Shown one piece after another: positions 30,421-40,441 of a stretch of DNA of 64,000 nucleotides; positions within the stretch are counted from its first letter, which is position 1, and the number at the start of each line of letters is the position of its first letter. The stretch lies in contig MGAN01000004.1 of assembly GCA_001789745.1 (NCBI GenBank), positions 64,064-128,063 of the forward strand. Reading direction: 5' to 3'. The notes beneath the pieces are model-generated. The model did not search any database. It was not told the origin of the DNA and saw only the letters and a program-made list of their open reading frames with translations. The DNA comes from Candidatus Roizmanbacteria bacterium RIFCSPLOWO2_01_FULL_40_13. GTDB lineage: Bacteria; Patescibacteriota; Microgenomatia; UBA1406; GWC2-37-13. The position numbers were made by a program, and so were the translations under genes.

Positions 30421-30796
30421 AAAATCACGCGCCGCAGCCTTAAAATTGACTTTCAATACCTTAAAGAGAAAGTATGTCGCAACAAATAACTCAATGAAGA
30501 GAGGTGTCTGCACCATTGTTCGTACAATGACTCCTAAAAAACCAAACTCTGCCCTGCGCAAGGTCGCCCGCGTCAGACTCTCAAACAAATTTGAGGTTAC
30601 TGCCTATATTCAAGGTATAGGTCATAACTTGGCGGAGCATTCAATAGTTTTAGTTAGAGGAGGTAGAGTCAAGGATCTTCCCGGAGTTAAATATCATATA
30701 GTCCGAGGCAAATATGATACCGGGGGTGTGGTTGATAGAAAAACTTCACGCTCAAAGTATGGAACCAAATTAGAACAAGCTAAATCTGCTTCTTAA
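30371..30796 (+). CDS. rpsL: 30S ribosomal protein S12
   Basis: [46 protein letters not shown]. Confidence 0.98.
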   Translation: MPTINQLIKKKRKSRIKKSRAAALKLTFNTLKRKYVATNNSMKRGVCTIVRTMTPKKPNSALRKVARVRLSNKFEVTAYIQGIGHNLAEHSIVLVRGGRVKDLPGVKYHIVRGKYDTGGVVDRKTSRSKYGTKLEQAKSAS

Positions 30797-30881
30797 ATTG
30801 ATCTAATTAACCTAATTGACCTGATTTCTTTAGAATTATTTAGATCAATTAGAATAATTAGAAATTAGAAATTTTATAAAA

Positions 30882-31355
30882 ATGCCCAGACGCCCTTATA
30901 AAAAAAGAGAGATTGACCCGGACTATATCTATAACAATCACGAGGTCGCGAAACTTATAAATTATATTATGTTTGAAGGGAAAAAAACTATTGCCAAACA
31001 GATTGTCTATCAAGCATTTGAGGAGTTAAAAAAACAAAAACAAGATCCGTTAAGGATATTACATCTGGCTATCCTACATGTTTCACCAACTCATGAAGTA
31101 AAACCGCGTAGATTAGGCGGCGCTTCATATTTGGTACCTACCGAAGTCCGCAAAGATCGAAAACTTTTTTTAGCATTAAACTGGATTATCGAAGCAGCAA
31201 AGGCTCATTCAAATAAAGAGTTTCATAGTTTTTCTGATAAATTGCTGGCTGAACTTTTGGACGCTTCTAAAAATCAAGGTCAGGCTGTAAATAAAAAAAT
31301 GCAGACTGAAAAATTAGCAGAAGCGAATAAAGCTTTCGCACACTTGAAGTGGTAA
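30882..31355 (+). CDS. rpsG: 30S ribosomal protein S7
   Basis: [42 protein letters not shown]. Confidence 0.97.
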   Translation: MPRRPYKKREIDPDYIYNNHEVAKLINYIMFEGKKTIAKQIVYQAFEELKKQKQDPLRILHLAILHVSPTHEVKPRRLGGASYLVPTEVRKDRKLFLALNWIIEAAKAHSNKEFHSFSDKLLAELLDASKNQGQAVNKKMQTEKLAEANKAFAHLKW

Positions 31356-31356
31356 T

Positions 31357-33453
31357 ATGCCGCAGCAATCAGTAATCACCAAAAATCGCATCGTGCCGTT
31401 AGAAAAAATCCGCAACGTAGGAATCATCGCTCACATCGACTCGGGTAAAACAACTACCACAGAACGAATTCTTTTTTATACAGACAGAACCTATAAATTA
31501 GGAGATATCGACGAAGGCACGACCCAGATGGATTGGATGCCGCAGGAAAAAGAGCGAGGAATCACTATCATGTCTGCAGCTACAACCACTTTTTGGCGTG
31601 GTGTCAGAATAAACATCATCGACACGCCCGGCCACGTTGACTTTACTGCCGAAGTAGAGAGGTCTCTTAGAGTACTTGATGGGGGCGTTGTAATTTTTGA
31701 CGCAGAAGAAGGCGTTCAAAGTCAGTCGGAGACTGTTTGGAGACAAGCAGATAAATACAAAGTCCCCAGAATCTGTTTTATCAATAAGATGGACAAGTTG
31801 GGAGCAGATTTTGCAGCTACGGTCAAAGAGATTGAGGAAAGATTGGGAGCCAAACCTGCAACCATGGTTTATCCCATCGGCAAGGAACATGAGTTTAAGG
31901 GAATCGTAGACCTTCTTAGTCTAAAATCGCTTATCTGGGATAAAGATCCGCAGGGAACCAAATATTCGGTGCAGGACGAGATTCCTGTTGATATTAAAGA
32001 AAAAGTTCTTAAAGCCAGATCTAAACTAATTGAACAGGTTGCCGAGACTGATGACGGACTTTTGGAAAAATATTTAAGCGGCACCGAACCCACCACGCAC
32101 GAACTTAAAAAAGCCCTGCGAGCCGCAGTCATCGCCTACAAATTAATTCCTATTTTTGCAGGCACTTCTCTGCGTAACAAGGGCGTTCAACCGGTCCTAG
32201 ACGCTATAGTTGACTATCTTCCTTCACCGGTCGATCTAAACGAGATTAAAGCCATCAATCCTAAGACTCAAAAAGAAGAAGTCAGAAAACTCGTCAATGA
32301 AGAAAAATTTTCAGCTCTTGCCTTTAAGATTCAGCTCGACCCCCATGTTGGAAAACTCACCTATACCCGTATCTACTCCGGAGTACTGGAATCCGGTTCA
32401 TACGTCTATAACATCAACCGCGGCAAACAAGAAAGAGTCAGCCGAATCCTTCTCATGCACGCCAATCAAAGAGAAGAAATCGACAAAGCCTTCGCTGGTG
32501 AAATCATAGCCTTAGTCGGTCCCAAAGATACCAAAACTGGAGATACGCTCACAGATCAAAACCATCCCATACTATTGGAAAAAATCACATTCCCCGATCC
32601 CGTCATCTCGCTTGCAATCGAACCCAAAACAAAAGCGGATCAGGAAAAGTTGTCTTATACACTGCAGCGCTTGGCGGAAGAAGACCCCACCTTTAAAGTA
32701 AAAATTAACCACGAAACAGGCCAAACTATCATGTCCGGGATGGGCGAATTACACTTGGAGATTTTAGTCGACAGGATGAAGCGCGAAATGGGCATGCAGG
32801 TCAATGTAGGCAAACCTCAAGTCGCCTATAAAGAAACCATAACCAAATCCTCTGAAGCCGAAGGCAAATATATTAGGCAGACAGGCGGTCACGGACAATA
32901 TGGTCACTGTCTTATTAAAATTGAACCGCTGCAACTCGGTGAAGGCTACAAATTTGTCAATAAAATTAAAGGCGGAGCTATCCCTTCCGAATTTATTCCC
33001 TCGATAGATAAAGGGGTACAGGAAGCAATTGAAAAAGGGGTTTTATTGGGTTTTCCCATTACCGACCTCCGGGTCACTCTCTATGACGGTAGCTATCATG
33101 ACGTAGATTCCTCGGATATTGCTTTTAAAATTGCAGGATCAATGGCCTTACAGGACGCGGTGAAAAAAGCCGGACTCACTCTGATAGAACCGGTTATGAA
33201 GCTCGAGGTGACCGTGCCTGAAGAGTTTATGGGAGTAGTAATCGGTGACATCTCCAGCAAAAGAGGCAAAATTTTGAATACCGAAAAAAGAAGTCGGGCC
33301 GTCATCATCAAAGCCTATGTTCCTCTGTCGGAGATGTCAGGCTACGCAACTGTCGTTCGCTCCCTTACCGAAGGCAGAAGTTTTTTCTATATGGAACCAT
33401 CCCACTACGAAGAAGTTCCCCGCAATCTCATCCAGTCAATGTTAAATAAATGA
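31357..33453 (+). CDS. fusA: Elongation factor G
   Basis: [43 protein letters not shown]. Confidence 0.98.
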   Translation: MPQQSVITKNRIVPLEKIRNVGIIAHIDSGKTTTTERILFYTDRTYKLGDIDEGTTQMDWMPQEKERGITIMSAATTTFWRGVRINIIDTPGHVDFTAEVERSLRVLDGGVVIFDAEEGVQSQSETVWRQADKYKVPRICFINKMDKLGADFAATVKEIEERLGAKPATMVYPIGKEHEFKGIVDLLSLKSLIWDKDPQGTKYSVQDEIPVDIKEKVLKARSKLIEQVAETDDGLLEKYLSGTEPTTHELKKALRAAVIAYKLIPIFAGTSLRNKGVQPVLDAIVDYLPSPVDLNEIKAINPKTQKEEVRKLVNEEKFSALAFKIQLDPHVGKLTYTRIYSGVLESGSYVYNINRGKQERVSRILLMHANQREEIDKAFAGEIIALVGPKDTKTGDTLTDQNHPILLEKITFPDPVISLAIEPKTKADQEKLSYTLQRLAEEDPTFKVKINHETGQTIMSGMGELHLEILVDRMKREMGMQVNVGKPQVAYKETITKSSEAEGKYIRQTGGHGQYGHCLIKIEPLQLGEGYKFVNKIKGGAIPSEFIPSIDKGVQEAIEKGVLLGFPITDLRVTLYDGSYHDVDSSDIAFKIAGSMALQDAVKKAGLTLIEPVMKLEVTVPEEFMGVVIGDISSKRGKILNTEKRSRAVIIKAYVPLSEMSGYATVVRSLTEGRSFFYMEPSHYEEVPRNLIQSMLNK

Positions 33454-34088
33454 AAATACTAGTTTTCTCCGATACGCATTTAACTGATAAATTTGAAGAA
33501 AATAAATTCAACCTTCTTAAAAAAATAATTTCAGCATCAGACCGTGTAATCATTAATGGAGATTTTTGGGATGGTCAACTTACTACTTTTGATAAATTTA
33601 TATCTTCGGGATGGAATAAATTATTTCCTCTTCTTAGATCTAAAAAAACGATCTATCTTTATGGAAATCATGATCTTAAATCCTTTTCAGATAGCCGAAC
33701 AAGTCTTTTTTCAGTTATTCAAACCGATATTTACAGTCTTAAATTAAATGAAAAAACTCTTGTTTTTCAACACGGAAATAAACTTCTGCCTTTAATCGAT
33801 GAAAAATTACCTCGTTGGTTGACAAAATATACTACGTTAGTTGCAGGATTTCTCTTAGTTAATTTACCTCCGCTTCGCTACTTATTAAAAACAGCCGGAC
33901 AAAAAATGAAAGATAAAGTCAAAAAAATATACAAAAATGGGGAAATTGTTGTTTGCGGTCATTCACACTGGGTTGATTTTGATTTAAACAATCAGTATAT
34001 CAATACAGGCTATATTGAAAATGGGGTTGCCAAGTATCTTCTCATCCGGAACAACCGTTTGCTTGCTCAAGAAGAAAATTACCTTTAA
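33450..34088 (+). CDS. Metallophosphoesterase
   Basis: VFSDTHL, INGDFWD, YGNHD, CGHSH motifs. Confidence 0.88.
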   Translation: MKILVFSDTHLTDKFEENKFNLLKKIISASDRVIINGDFWDGQLTTFDKFISSGWNKLFPLLRSKKTIYLYGNHDLKSFSDSRTSLFSVIQTDIYSLKLNEKTLVFQHGNKLLPLIDEKLPRWLTKYTTLVAGFLLVNLPPLRYLLKTAGQKMKDKVKKIYKNGEIVVCGHSHWVDFDLNNQYINTGYIENGVAKYLLIRNNRLLAQEENYL

Positions 34089-34606
34089 TTTGTCCTTAAT
34101 TTTATTACGGTAGTGATTTGAGAATTAGGTATATAGACAAAATTTCCATCCTTATCTTTTAAAACCGTCATCCGCAGAGTCATTTGATATACTTCACCTT
34201 CTATCTTACCTATTCTTATCTTATCTCCAATATTAAATTGGTTCTCAACAATAATAAAAAAACCGGAAATAACATCTTTGACCAAAGTCTGGGCTCCGAA
34301 AGAAAAAGCTAATCCCAAAATTCCCGCCCCGGTCAAGATTGGCCCGATATCTACACCCCAGTGAGAAAATATAATCAATACTGCAATAAGCAGCAATACC
34401 GTATCGACGATGTTATATAACAATGATCTGATCGTCTTAGTCTTTGCGACAAAATTCGCATTAACCACCTTCTTTTTTAATCCAGTAAAGACCAAATTCA
34501 GGCTCTTCTTAGCTATCTTTGAGGCTATAAAAACAACCAAAAATGCTCCTACAGAAAATAAAAATCTGTTTGGATATGAGTCGGAGACTCCCAACACATT
34601 AAGCAT
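34085..34606 (-). CDS. MscS-family mechanosensitive channel (short)
   Basis: GPILTGAGILGLAFSFGAQTLVKDVISGFFIIVENQFNIGDKI. Confidence 0.88.
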   Translation of the reverse strand: MLNVLGVSDSYPNRFLFSVGAFLVVFIASKIAKKSLNLVFTGLKKKVVNANFVAKTKTIRSLLYNIVDTVLLLIAVLIIFSHWGVDIGPILTGAGILGLAFSFGAQTLVKDVISGFFIIVENQFNIGDKIRIGKIEGEVYQMTLRMTVLKDKDGNFVYIPNSQITTVIKLRTN

Positions 34607-34716
34607 TACTCAATTATAGCATTTTTTACCCCTTGACCCCGCACAACGCTTGCCTTCTCTTGAGGTTTACATCGTCATATTGGATAGACGCGTATACGGG
34701 GTCGGCGCGATTTTTA

Positions 34717-34791
34717 ATAAACGAGTGTTTATTCTAAAAATCGCTTGACAAAGTGAACGAAGGTTTACTATACTGGTAAACGAATGTTCAC
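34717..34791 (+). promoter_or_regulatory. Promoter with three LexA-like 16-bp operators (RTRAAC-GARK-GTTYAY)
   Basis: ATAAACGAGTGTTTAT 34717-34732; GTGAACGAAGGTTTAC 34753-34768; GTAAACGAATGTTCAC 34776-34791; TTGACA 34745 and TATACT 34769. Confidence 0.75.
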
Positions 34792-34863
34792 GATTAAATT
34801 TTCCTTTTGAAATTTATAATTCCGATTGAAATTCAAATTTTTAAAAATTAAAAAATAAAATCT

Positions 34864-35427
34864 GTGGTCAGCAACCGTCTTAACGCAATTAAAAAATTCT
34901 TCCACAAGCACAAACGCCTCCCTTCCTATTCCGAGATGCTTAAGCTTTTTAACCTTTCCTCAAAAAATGCCGTTTTTAAAATTGTGCAAAAGCTCATTGA
35001 GCTGAATTTTCTCAAAAAAGAAAGTCATAAACTCGCGCCCACCTCCAAATTTTTTGCGCTTCCCTTGGTTGGCCTCGTTAAGGCGGGTTTTCCCATCCTG
35101 GCCGAAGAAAATAGAGACTATTTGACCTTAGACGAGTATCTCATCGGCGATCCTCAATCCTCATTTTTACTCAAGGTCAGCGGCGACTCGCTCATCGGCC
35201 TGGGCATCTTTGACGGAGATCTGGTTATTATCGACAAAAAAGATCAAGCGACTTCCGGCGACGTAGTGCTTGCCCAGATTGACCGCGAATGGACGCTTAA
35301 AATCCTGAAAAAAGACGGTGTCAAAGCTTATCTTGAAGCGGCAAATCCCAAATACCCTCCTTTTTACCCCGTCCAGGAGTTGGAAATCTTTGGGGTTGTC
35401 AAAGCGGTGATTAGGAAGTTTAATTAA
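34864..35427 (+). CDS. lexA: LexA-like S24-family repressor (GTG start)
   Basis: wHTH N-terminus; VKAGFP cleavage site, VSGDSLIGLGIFDGDLVIIDKK, catalytic Lys in WTLKIL. Confidence 0.85.
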   Translation: MVSNRLNAIKKFFHKHKRLPSYSEMLKLFNLSSKNAVFKIVQKLIELNFLKKESHKLAPTSKFFALPLVGLVKAGFPILAEENRDYLTLDEYLIGDPQSSFLLKVSGDSLIGLGIFDGDLVIIDKKDQATSGDVVLAQIDREWTLKILKKDGVKAYLEAANPKYPPFYPVQELEIFGVVKAVIRKFN

Positions 35428-35578
35428 CTGAACATTGGACATAATTCCCACGTTCATCCTGGGCGATCCCGTCAAAGGTGGGAAAGTCGAAGAATTTTGG
35501 CGGCTATGGAATCTCTCGCTTATAGCTTCGATAGGGAAGGTGAATTAACGATCCGCCTTCAGTTAACTTAAAAAAACA

Positions 35579-36133
35579 ATGAATAAAAAGACAAAAATAC
35601 TACTCAAAAAAACCTCTGGTAAAACTATTGGTTTATTCATAGATAATGCCAATTGGTTTTATCCTCAAAAAGAACTTCGGTGGAGAATATCATTTACTAA
35701 ACTAAAACAATTTTTGCTAAGAAACTATAGACTATCTCTGTTGAAAATTTATGCAGGAACTCCTTTAGATTATAAAAACCAAAGATCTTTTGCTAAATTC
35801 GTCAAAGTAGTACAAAAAGAAGGATATATCATTGAAACTAAACCTCTCAAAAAAATATGGATTAATAAAAATAAGAAAATATTTGAGTATAAATGTAATT
35901 TCGATGTTGAAATAGCTCTAGACGTTGCCCGGAATATAAAAGACCTGGATCTAGTAATTATCGGTAGCGGAGACAGCGATTTCGTTCCAGTTAGGCAGTT
36001 CACAAAAGAGTACAAGAAAAATTTTATAGTTTTATGCTTTGAAAAGGGCGTTGCTTGGGAAATAAGAAAAGGTTACCACATATTTTTAGAGCAAATACGA
36101 AATTTTATTGAAATGCCTACAAAAAAGCCCTAG
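35579..36133 (+). CDS. NYN-domain (PIN-like) nuclease
   Basis: IGLFIDNANWFYP, LVIIGSGDSDFVPV. Confidence 0.85.
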   Translation: MNKKTKILLKKTSGKTIGLFIDNANWFYPQKELRWRISFTKLKQFLLRNYRLSLLKIYAGTPLDYKNQRSFAKFVKVVQKEGYIIETKPLKKIWINKNKKIFEYKCNFDVEIALDVARNIKDLDLVIIGSGDSDFVPVRQFTKEYKKNFIVLCFEKGVAWEIRKGYHIFLEQIRNFIEMPTKKP

Positions 36134-36150
36134 CCTTGCGGCTAGGGTGT
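36128..36150. terminator. Hairpin at the stop codon of the NYN gene
   Basis: CCCTAGCC-ttgc-GGCTAGGG preceded by A-run (T-tail on the minus strand). Confidence 0.4.
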
Positions 36151-36204
36151 CAATAACGTATCTATGTTAACAAATAAATTACTATTTGTAAATGGGTATT
36201 TGAC

Positions 36205-37440
36205 ATGATGCTACAAATCTACTTTTGGCCTAATGTTATTCTCCATCTTGACGGCGACGCATTTTTCTCGTCTGTCTTTCAGGCTGTAAACCCCAACCTT
36301 AAAGGAAAACCCGTCGTTACCGGCAGCGAACGGGGCTTAGCAACGGCAGTTTCTTATGAAGCCAGAAAATATGGAGTAAAAAGAGGAATGCTTACCTGGC
36401 AGATCAAAAAAATCTGTCCTCAATGCGTTATTCTTGAATCTGACTATGAACTCTATAGTCTCTTTTCTCATAAAATGTTTGGAATACTTCGAACTTTCAC
36501 TCCAACTGTAGAAGAGTATTCCGTAGACGAGGCTTTTGCAGACATTAAGGGACTAAGAAGACCTTTGAGTATGAGCTATCTGGAGATTGCGCAGGCGATA
36601 AAGAATAAGGTCGAATCTTCCCTTGGTATCAGTATATCTGTCGGCGTCTCTATTACCAAGTCGTTGGCAAAACTAGCTTCTTCGCACCAAAAACCTTCCG
36701 GACTTACAGTAATAGACGGCCGAAATATCGAAGAACTTTTGGCTCAAACAAAAATCCAGGATGTCTGGGGAATAGGTCCAAATACCACCGCCTATCTAGA
36801 AAAATTTAACGTCAAAACAGCGCTCGACTTTGTTTTAAAATCCGAAAATTTTATCCAATCTAATCTTTCAAAACCTTTCTACGAAATATGGAAAGAGCTT
36901 AGAGGTGAAAAAATCTATGAATTAGACACGCGGGGCAAACAATCGTACAAGGGAATTACCAGATCCCAAACCTTCACACCCTCGACAAACAGCAAAGATC
37001 TTCTTTGGGCCAGGCTTTCTATCCATATTGAGGAAGCCTTTACTCAAGCCAGAAAATTTCACTACTTGGTTGGAAAGATAAGTCCTTTTTTAAAAACTCA
37101 AAACTTTGAGTATCATACATCAGAGATAAAACTTAAAGAAAAAGTAGCCTACCCCTATCTAATCCGTAAAAAACTTAGAGAAGCCTTTGACCTAATTTAT
37201 AAAAAGGGTGTAGTGTACCGCTCAACCGGCTGCACTATCTCCGGCTTTCAAGAAGACAATTTATCCCAAATGACCTTATTTGACAAAGATCAAAAACTAG
37301 AGGAAAAAATAAAAAAAATCTATCCGCTCTTTGAAAAGAAAAAAATCGACTTCGGCTCGATGCTATTTGACAAGCAAAGATCTGAGAAAATAAAACACAA
37401 ACCAAGACTTAACCTACCGATTTTAGAATTAATGCAATAA
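36205..37440 (+). CDS. Y-family DNA polymerase (DinB/UmuC)
   Basis: ILHLDGDAFFSSV, YSVDEAFADI, GVSITKSLAKLAS, VWGIGPNT. Confidence 0.92.
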   Translation: MMLQIYFWPNVILHLDGDAFFSSVFQAVNPNLKGKPVVTGSERGLATAVSYEARKYGVKRGMLTWQIKKICPQCVILESDYELYSLFSHKMFGILRTFTPTVEEYSVDEAFADIKGLRRPLSMSYLEIAQAIKNKVESSLGISISVGVSITKSLAKLASSHQKPSGLTVIDGRNIEELLAQTKIQDVWGIGPNTTAYLEKFNVKTALDFVLKSENFIQSNLSKPFYEIWKELRGEKIYELDTRGKQSYKGITRSQTFTPSTNSKDLLWARLSIHIEEAFTQARKFHYLVGKISPFLKTQNFEYHTSEIKLKEKVAYPYLIRKKLREAFDLIYKKGVVYRSTGCTISGFQEDNLSQMTLFDKDQKLEEKIKKIYPLFEKKKIDFGSMLFDKQRSEKIKHKPRLNLPILELMQ

Positions 37441-38058
37441 TTTTACCAAAGGGCAATTCTTGTGATCGTGTTTTCTGGCAGGGCAATATTTCCTCCCGTA
37501 GTCAATCATCAGATAGGTAAACCTGAACCAGTCTTTTTTAGGTATAATCTTCATCAAATCCCGTTCGATTTTGTCAGGATTATCATGTTTTGTGAGTCCG
37601 TATAACTTTGAGAGTCTTTTAACGTGTGTATCAACGGCGATTCCCTCCACTACCCCATAAGCATTACCCAAAACCACATTTGCGGTTTTTCTAGCTACCC
37701 CGGGTAGAGTTAAAATCTCATCCATATTATCCGGTACTTTTCCGCCGAACTTCTCTTTTACCGTCTTGGCAGCAGCCAGAATATTCTTTGCCTTGTTTCG
37801 GAAAAATCCGGTTGATCTGATACTCACTTTAAACTCATCCAGTTCGGCGCTCACATAATCGTCCAGGGTTTTATATTTTTTGAATAACTTGTCAGTTACT
37901 TTATTCACCATCTTATCTGTACACTGGGCCGATAAAATAACTGCGACCAAAAGCTCCCAATCATTCGAGTATTTAAGAATAATTTTAGCCCCAGGAAGGA
38001 GTTCCTTTAATCTATGAATTATCTTTCTGATTAACTCTTTTCTTTTTACTATACCCAT
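37429..38058 (-). CDS. nth: Endonuclease III
   Basis: ELLVAVILSAQCTDKMVN, LPGVARKTANVVLG, VDTHVKRL, C-terminal Cys cluster. Confidence 0.95.
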   Translation of the reverse strand: MGIVKRKELIRKIIHRLKELLPGAKIILKYSNDWELLVAVILSAQCTDKMVNKVTDKLFKKYKTLDDYVSAELDEFKVSIRSTGFFRNKAKNILAAAKTVKEKFGGKVPDNMDEILTLPGVARKTANVVLGNAYGVVEGIAVDTHVKRLSKLYGLTKHDNPDKIERDLMKIIPKKDWFRFTYLMIDYGRKYCPARKHDHKNCPLVKLLH

Positions 38059-38151
38059 CTTAGTTGATTTTGCAAATTGTCAACTAAAGTTATCTTATCA
38101 AATCAACTAAGGAGGGGTATATACTGATTGCGGTTTCGATTAATAGAAGTA
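38052..38151 (+). mobile_element. X-type two-hairpin element
   Basis: TACCCATCTTAGTTGATTTTGC...GAAGTA with flanking TA. Confidence 0.9.
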
Positions 38152-38243
38152 TATATCCTTCATATTTTTACGGAGATTGAGGGGATTCGTCCCGATTAAG
38201 CGGAGCATGTGGGTCTGGAACAACTTAGTCCTTATAGCTTATA

Positions 38244-38594
38244 TCAAACCTTTATTCGTACAAAATAAAATTCACTAGGTATTTCACCACCTGCCTCAAA
38301 TTTATGCAGAGAATTAGCGGGAATAATCATCACGTCTTCTGCCTTATATTCAACAATCTCATCTTGCCAGAAAAATTTTCCTTCTCCTTTTAATACAATT
38401 CCCATTTCATCATATATTTCATGTTTATGCCAATCCCACTTATCTCCCGATTTTAAAGTGCCCTTGGTTAATGCATCGATATTATCAGTAACGAGATCTT
38501 CTTTTGTTGCGAGCGTTTGTCGTGAACCAAGAGTATTATGAATTTCCTCAAACGGAACTTGAGCTATATTGAATATCTTAAATTTTTTATTCAT
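38244..38594 (-). CDS. Cupin-domain protein
   Basis: WDWHKHEIYDEMGIVLKGEGKFFWQDEIVEYKAEDVMIIPANSLHKFE. Confidence 0.85.
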   Translation of the reverse strand: MNKKFKIFNIAQVPFEEIHNTLGSRQTLATKEDLVTDNIDALTKGTLKSGDKWDWHKHEIYDEMGIVLKGEGKFFWQDEIVEYKAEDVMIIPANSLHKFEAGGEIPSEFYFVRIKV

Positions 38595-38622
38595 GAGATT
38601 TATTATATCAATTGACGCTTTT

Positions 38623-38886
38623 TTATGAACGCTCTTCTAAATACTTCTTTATCATTGCTTTGATCGTTTTTCTTCCATATCCACCTTTTAAATATTCCTC
38701 TCTATTTTTTGCATCAATTCTGTTGAGAAATGCTTCATAAAAGATGAGTTTGTAAGGTATGAATGGTTTTGTAGCACTACTGTCCCCAGAATTATGTTCT
38801 TTAAATCTCTTCTTGAGGTCAGATGTATATCCAATATAAAGAGAGCCATTTTTTAAACTTCGAAGAATGTATGTATAGTAAAACAT
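38623..38886 (-). CDS. GIY-YIG nuclease family protein (start moved to MFYYTYIL)
   Basis: YYTYILRSLKNGSLYIGYTSDLKKRFKEHNSG. Confidence 0.9.
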   Translation of the reverse strand: MFYYTYILRSLKNGSLYIGYTSDLKKRFKEHNSGDSSATKPFIPYKLIFYEAFLNRIDAKNREEYLKGGYGRKTIKAMIKKYLEERS

Positions 38887-38966
38887 GTGGCGGAAACGCA
38901 ATAAATTTGCAAAGCAAATTTAAGCGTTCCAGCAACGTTGAAATTGCTTTGCAATTTCTTACGTTG

Positions 38967-39056
38967 CGGTGGGGGCGAGATTTGAACTCGCGATCCCGAT
39001 TTAATCGGGATGCAGGTTTTCGAAACCTGTGCATTCAACCGCTCTGCCACCCCACC
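38967..39056 (-). tRNA. tRNA-Ser(CGA)
   Basis: GGTGGGG...CAGGT-TTCGAAA-ACCTG, long variable arm CATCCCGATTAAATCGGGATCG, GTTCAAATC T-loop, CCCCACC acceptor; CCA not encoded. Confidence 0.93.
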
Positions 39057-39057
39057 T

Positions 39058-39106
39058 CTTCATCGGGATTTGAAACCGGACCGTTCAACCGCTCGGGCAC
39101 ATTTCC
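39058..39106 (-). pseudogene. tRNA-Ser/Leu-like fragment adjacent to tRNA-Ser
   Basis: Reverse strand GTGCCCGAGCGGTTGAACGGTCCGGTTTCAAATCCCGATGAAG: D-arm and T-arm-like pieces without an anticodon arm. Confidence 0.45.
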
Positions 39107-39226
39107 TACCTTATCCAACAATACAATTTTACCAAAAAATTATACTATTTAGTAAGTCGCCATGCGCCAATTCTAACCTATCAGATTAGAACTGGATTGG
39201 TATAACAATCTAAAAATAATTTGAAA

Positions 39227-40270
39227 CTAGAGTTTTATTATGCTTTTGGGGACGTCGGCTAATTCCAGGAGCTTAATTTCTGTTGTAGTAACAATCGTCT
39301 GATATTTTTTAACCAAATCGATAACCAGTTTTTTGTTTCTTAAATCCAGTTCGGAGAATATATCGTCCAGAAGCAACAACGGTCTGTAGCCGTATATTTG
39401 TTCGAGATATTTTATCTCATTAAACTTTAGCCAAAAAACAGCCAGTCGCTGCTCGCTTCTTGATCCGAAACGATGTAGATTTTTCTCGGAATTATCTACT
39501 TCACTGATTTGAAAATCGTCCTTTTGAGGACCTATCATCGTCTTTTTTATCCTTCTTTCCAGATCAAAATACTCTTCAAGTTTTTTCTTATTAAATACGT
39601 TTTTTAGATAGCTGATCGAAAAGGATTTACTGTCGATTTTATTATTCTTATTTAGAAAATCCAGATATGACTGTCTTTTTTCAACTAAATAAATCGCTTG
39701 TTTTTCCAGGTAATCATCCCAATAAATCAACTCGTCCTCAAAGCCCTGTTCGTATTTGAATCTTTCTAAAATTTTATTTCTCTTCCTTAAAGCTTGTTCG
39801 TAATTATTTAAGTGTTTCTTATAGAGATAGTTTGTGGAGCTAAGAAGTGTATTAAAATATTTTCTCCTCTTATCCGGTGACCCGGTCATAATCTCAATCT
39901 GCTCCGGGGAAAACAACACCACTTTGGTTACCTCTTCCTGATATTGGTACTGTCTCTTCTTAACCCCGTTAATGCTGAAAACCTTCCTTACTGTCGAGTC
40001 GGATTTATTAAAATCAACCCGGAACTCAAAATTACTGTCTGTGCTTATATATTCTGCTTGAATATTGGCTATATTTTCGGCAAATTTTATTAATTCCTCT
40101 TCTCTGCTTTCTCTAAATCCTACGCTCTGCGAAGTCAAATATACTGCTTCCAATAGATTAGTCTTGCCTCGAGCGTTTTCACCAATAATTATGGTAAGAA
40201 ATGGATTGAAATTAAATTTTTCCTCCCCAAAATTACGGAAGTTTTTTAAGTGAATCTTTTTTAAAAGCAT
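39227..40270 (-). CDS. recF: DNA replication/repair protein RecF
   Basis: MLLKKIHLKNFRNF, IIGENARGKTNLLEAVYL, LLLDDIFSELD. Confidence 0.93.
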   Translation of the reverse strand: MLLKKIHLKNFRNFGEEKFNFNPFLTIIIGENARGKTNLLEAVYLTSQSVGFRESREEELIKFAENIANIQAEYISTDSNFEFRVDFNKSDSTVRKVFSINGVKKRQYQYQEEVTKVVLFSPEQIEIMTGSPDKRRKYFNTLLSSTNYLYKKHLNNYEQALRKRNKILERFKYEQGFEDELIYWDDYLEKQAIYLVEKRQSYLDFLNKNNKIDSKSFSISYLKNVFNKKKLEEYFDLERRIKKTMIGPQKDDFQISEVDNSEKNLHRFGSRSEQRLAVFWLKFNEIKYLEQIYGYRPLLLLDDIFSELDLRNKKLVIDLVKKYQTIVTTTEIKLLELADVPKSIIKL

Positions 40271-40441
40271 AGAAATTGTACGGATCTACAGATTAAATTC
40301 GGATGATGCGGATATCCGGACACCTCTCCTGTTTCCCCTTCTTAATAAGGAGGGGATTAAGGGATTGTTATTATCCGCATGTCCGTGGCATCCGCATAAA
40401 AATCCGCAACATTCGTATTATATTATGTTACAATATCAATA

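Noticed and set aside
34635-34703. GACCCCG ... CGGGGTC inverted repeat upstream of lexA
   Set aside because: Only a 7-bp arm with ~55-nt spacing; no second copy seen, too weak to claim.
38819-39152. ORFs over the tRNA-Ser region (71, 109 and 65 aa)
   Set aside because: Overlap a confident tRNA gene on either strand.
40301-40400. ATGCGGATA / TATCCGCAT words and CCCCTTcttaatAAGGAGGGG between recF and pyrH
   Set aside because: Short, degenerate repeats; could be a mini-repeat or terminator but no second copy in the window supports it.
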